The notes under the pieces are model-generated. The model was not told where the DNA came from and searched no databases. It worked only from the letters and a program-made list of their open reading frames with translations. The position numbers and the translations under genes are program-made. From Thermoproteota archaeon (GTDB lineage: Archaea > Thermoproteota > Methanomethylicia > Methanomethylicales > B66-G16): DNA of 14,920 nt. The DNA lies in NCBI GenBank assembly GCA_003649085.1, contig QMQV01000035.1:1-14920 (forward strand), given 5' to 3'. Positions 14,364 to 14,920 of this stretch are shown here, in pieces; position 1 is the stretch's first letter; each line of letters opens with the position of its first letter.

Positions 14364-14920
14364 TTGGCGAAAGCAGAGAAAGTACTTTTAATGAGTTTGC
14401 TCATTGTAACCTTTAATTACCTAATGGCTATTGCCTTACCTTTAACATTGTCCTCGCAATACTTCACTTATTATGAAACTAAAGTGTTAACTTATGATCT
14501 AACATTAAAGGATTCGCAATTTAAGAGCGTAACCCTTCACGAAGGCATTGGAAGCTTTAAGGGGTCAGCTAAAGTAGAAGGCAACAAAGTGTTCTTAGGT
14601 GTTTTTTCGCAAGCGCTAGCAGGATGGTGTTTGACATCTCAAATAGCTTCTTTCAAATGGATAATACCCTTAAATGGCCTGCTTGACAAGGTCGACATTA
14701 GCCTTAAAATTGAGCCAAAGCCGCTAATGGCGAGGTCGTGGGGAGAGTTTTCACATGTCGGTTATGCTAAGTTAGTAGCAACGTTAACTGTAGGTAATAA
14801 GCTATTGACACTTAACCGTGTCAATACTAGCATGACGTATACCTTCCATTTTGAAAAACCGTTAACTGATAAGGTGGAAGTGACGTTAGCTCTAATAGCT
14901 CAAGCGTATGCTTTTTCGAG
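14364..14920 (+). CDS. secreted or membrane-anchored protein (3' partial)
   Basis: An ORF open to the end of the window (185 codons visible), so its C-terminus and stop are missing. TTG 14364 has GGAG 7 nt upstream. The product begins MAKAEKVLLMSLLIVTFNYL and continues hydrophobic to about residue 29, a signal peptide or N-terminal anchor. The rest is strand-rich, with Tyr- and Lys-containing stretches such as YYETKVLTYDLTLKD and a repeated layout of short strands, and no motif I can name. ATG 14391 is another possible start but would cut the basic N-region. It follows two other anchored proteins on the same strand at a 50-bp spacing and, with them, makes a likely surface-protein cluster. Confidence 0.65.
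   Translation, partial: MAKAEKVLLMSLLIVTFNYLMAIALPLTLSSQYFTYYETKVLTYDLTLKDSQFKSVTLHEGIGSFKGSAKVEGNKVFLGVFSQALAGWCLTSQIASFKWIIPLNGLLDKVDISLKIEPKPLMARSWGEFSHVGYAKLVATLTVGNKLLTLNRVNTSMTYTFHFEKPLTDKVEVTLALIAQAYAFS

Noticed and set aside
1..14920. CRISPR array, insertion sequence or prophage
   Set aside because: No regularly spaced repeats, transposase or integrase motifs, or phage genes were seen on either strand.

Overview
The window looks like a chromosomal segment of an archaeon, probably a thermophilic member of the Thermoproteota/TACK group. This is inferred from the gene content: an archaeal threonine synthase, an HTH plus CBS regulator, a DUF763 protein, a Ta0216-type B12/radical-SAM protein, a PPP phosphatase and DUF4139-like surface proteins. 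It is also inferred from the expression signals: BRE/TATA-like boxes 26-30 nt ahead of start codons, short or absent leaders mixed with strong Shine-Dalgarno (SD) sites inside operons, and many GTG/TTG starts. The lineage cannot be fixed further by eye. I see no tRNA, rRNA, IS element or CRISPR array.

Layout. (1) 2-2090, + strand: the end of threonine synthesis from homoserine, with homoserine kinase (5' cut by the window) overlapping threonine synthase. (2) 2080-3794, - strand: an HTH/CBS-domain regulator and, upstream of it, a small amidohydrolase-2 protein. (3) 3811-6964, + strand: an operon divergent from the amidohydrolase. It has a BRE/TATA box, a GC-rich leader of about 110 nt that can fold into a long stem, an 11-codon leader ORF, a phenylacetate-CoA-ligase-type enzyme whose real N-terminus has no ATG/GTG/TTG start, a 38-residue single-span membrane protein and a sodium:solute symporter of the SSS family. 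The likely job is import of an organic (aryl or short-chain) acid and its activation to a CoA thioester. (4) 7110-8501, - strand: a membrane-anchored DUF4139-type protein. (5) 8599-10338, + strand: a B12-binding/radical-SAM protein, convergent with and overlapping a DUF763 protein (10297-11403, - strand). (6) 11461-12324, + strand: a PPP-family protein phosphatase. (7) 12387-14920, + strand: three consecutive genes for membrane-anchored, probably extracellular beta-rich proteins of unknown function, the last cut by the window end.

The part most deserving a second look is 3811-5402. There, promoter, structured leader, leader ORF, a second SD site and an apparently non-canonical start codon lie one after another ahead of a CoA ligase and a two-part transporter. 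This arrangement suggests RNA-level control of an acid-uptake operon, or alternatively a 1-nt frameshift or assembly error. A conventional start at 4156 would wrongly remove about 57 residues from the ligase.
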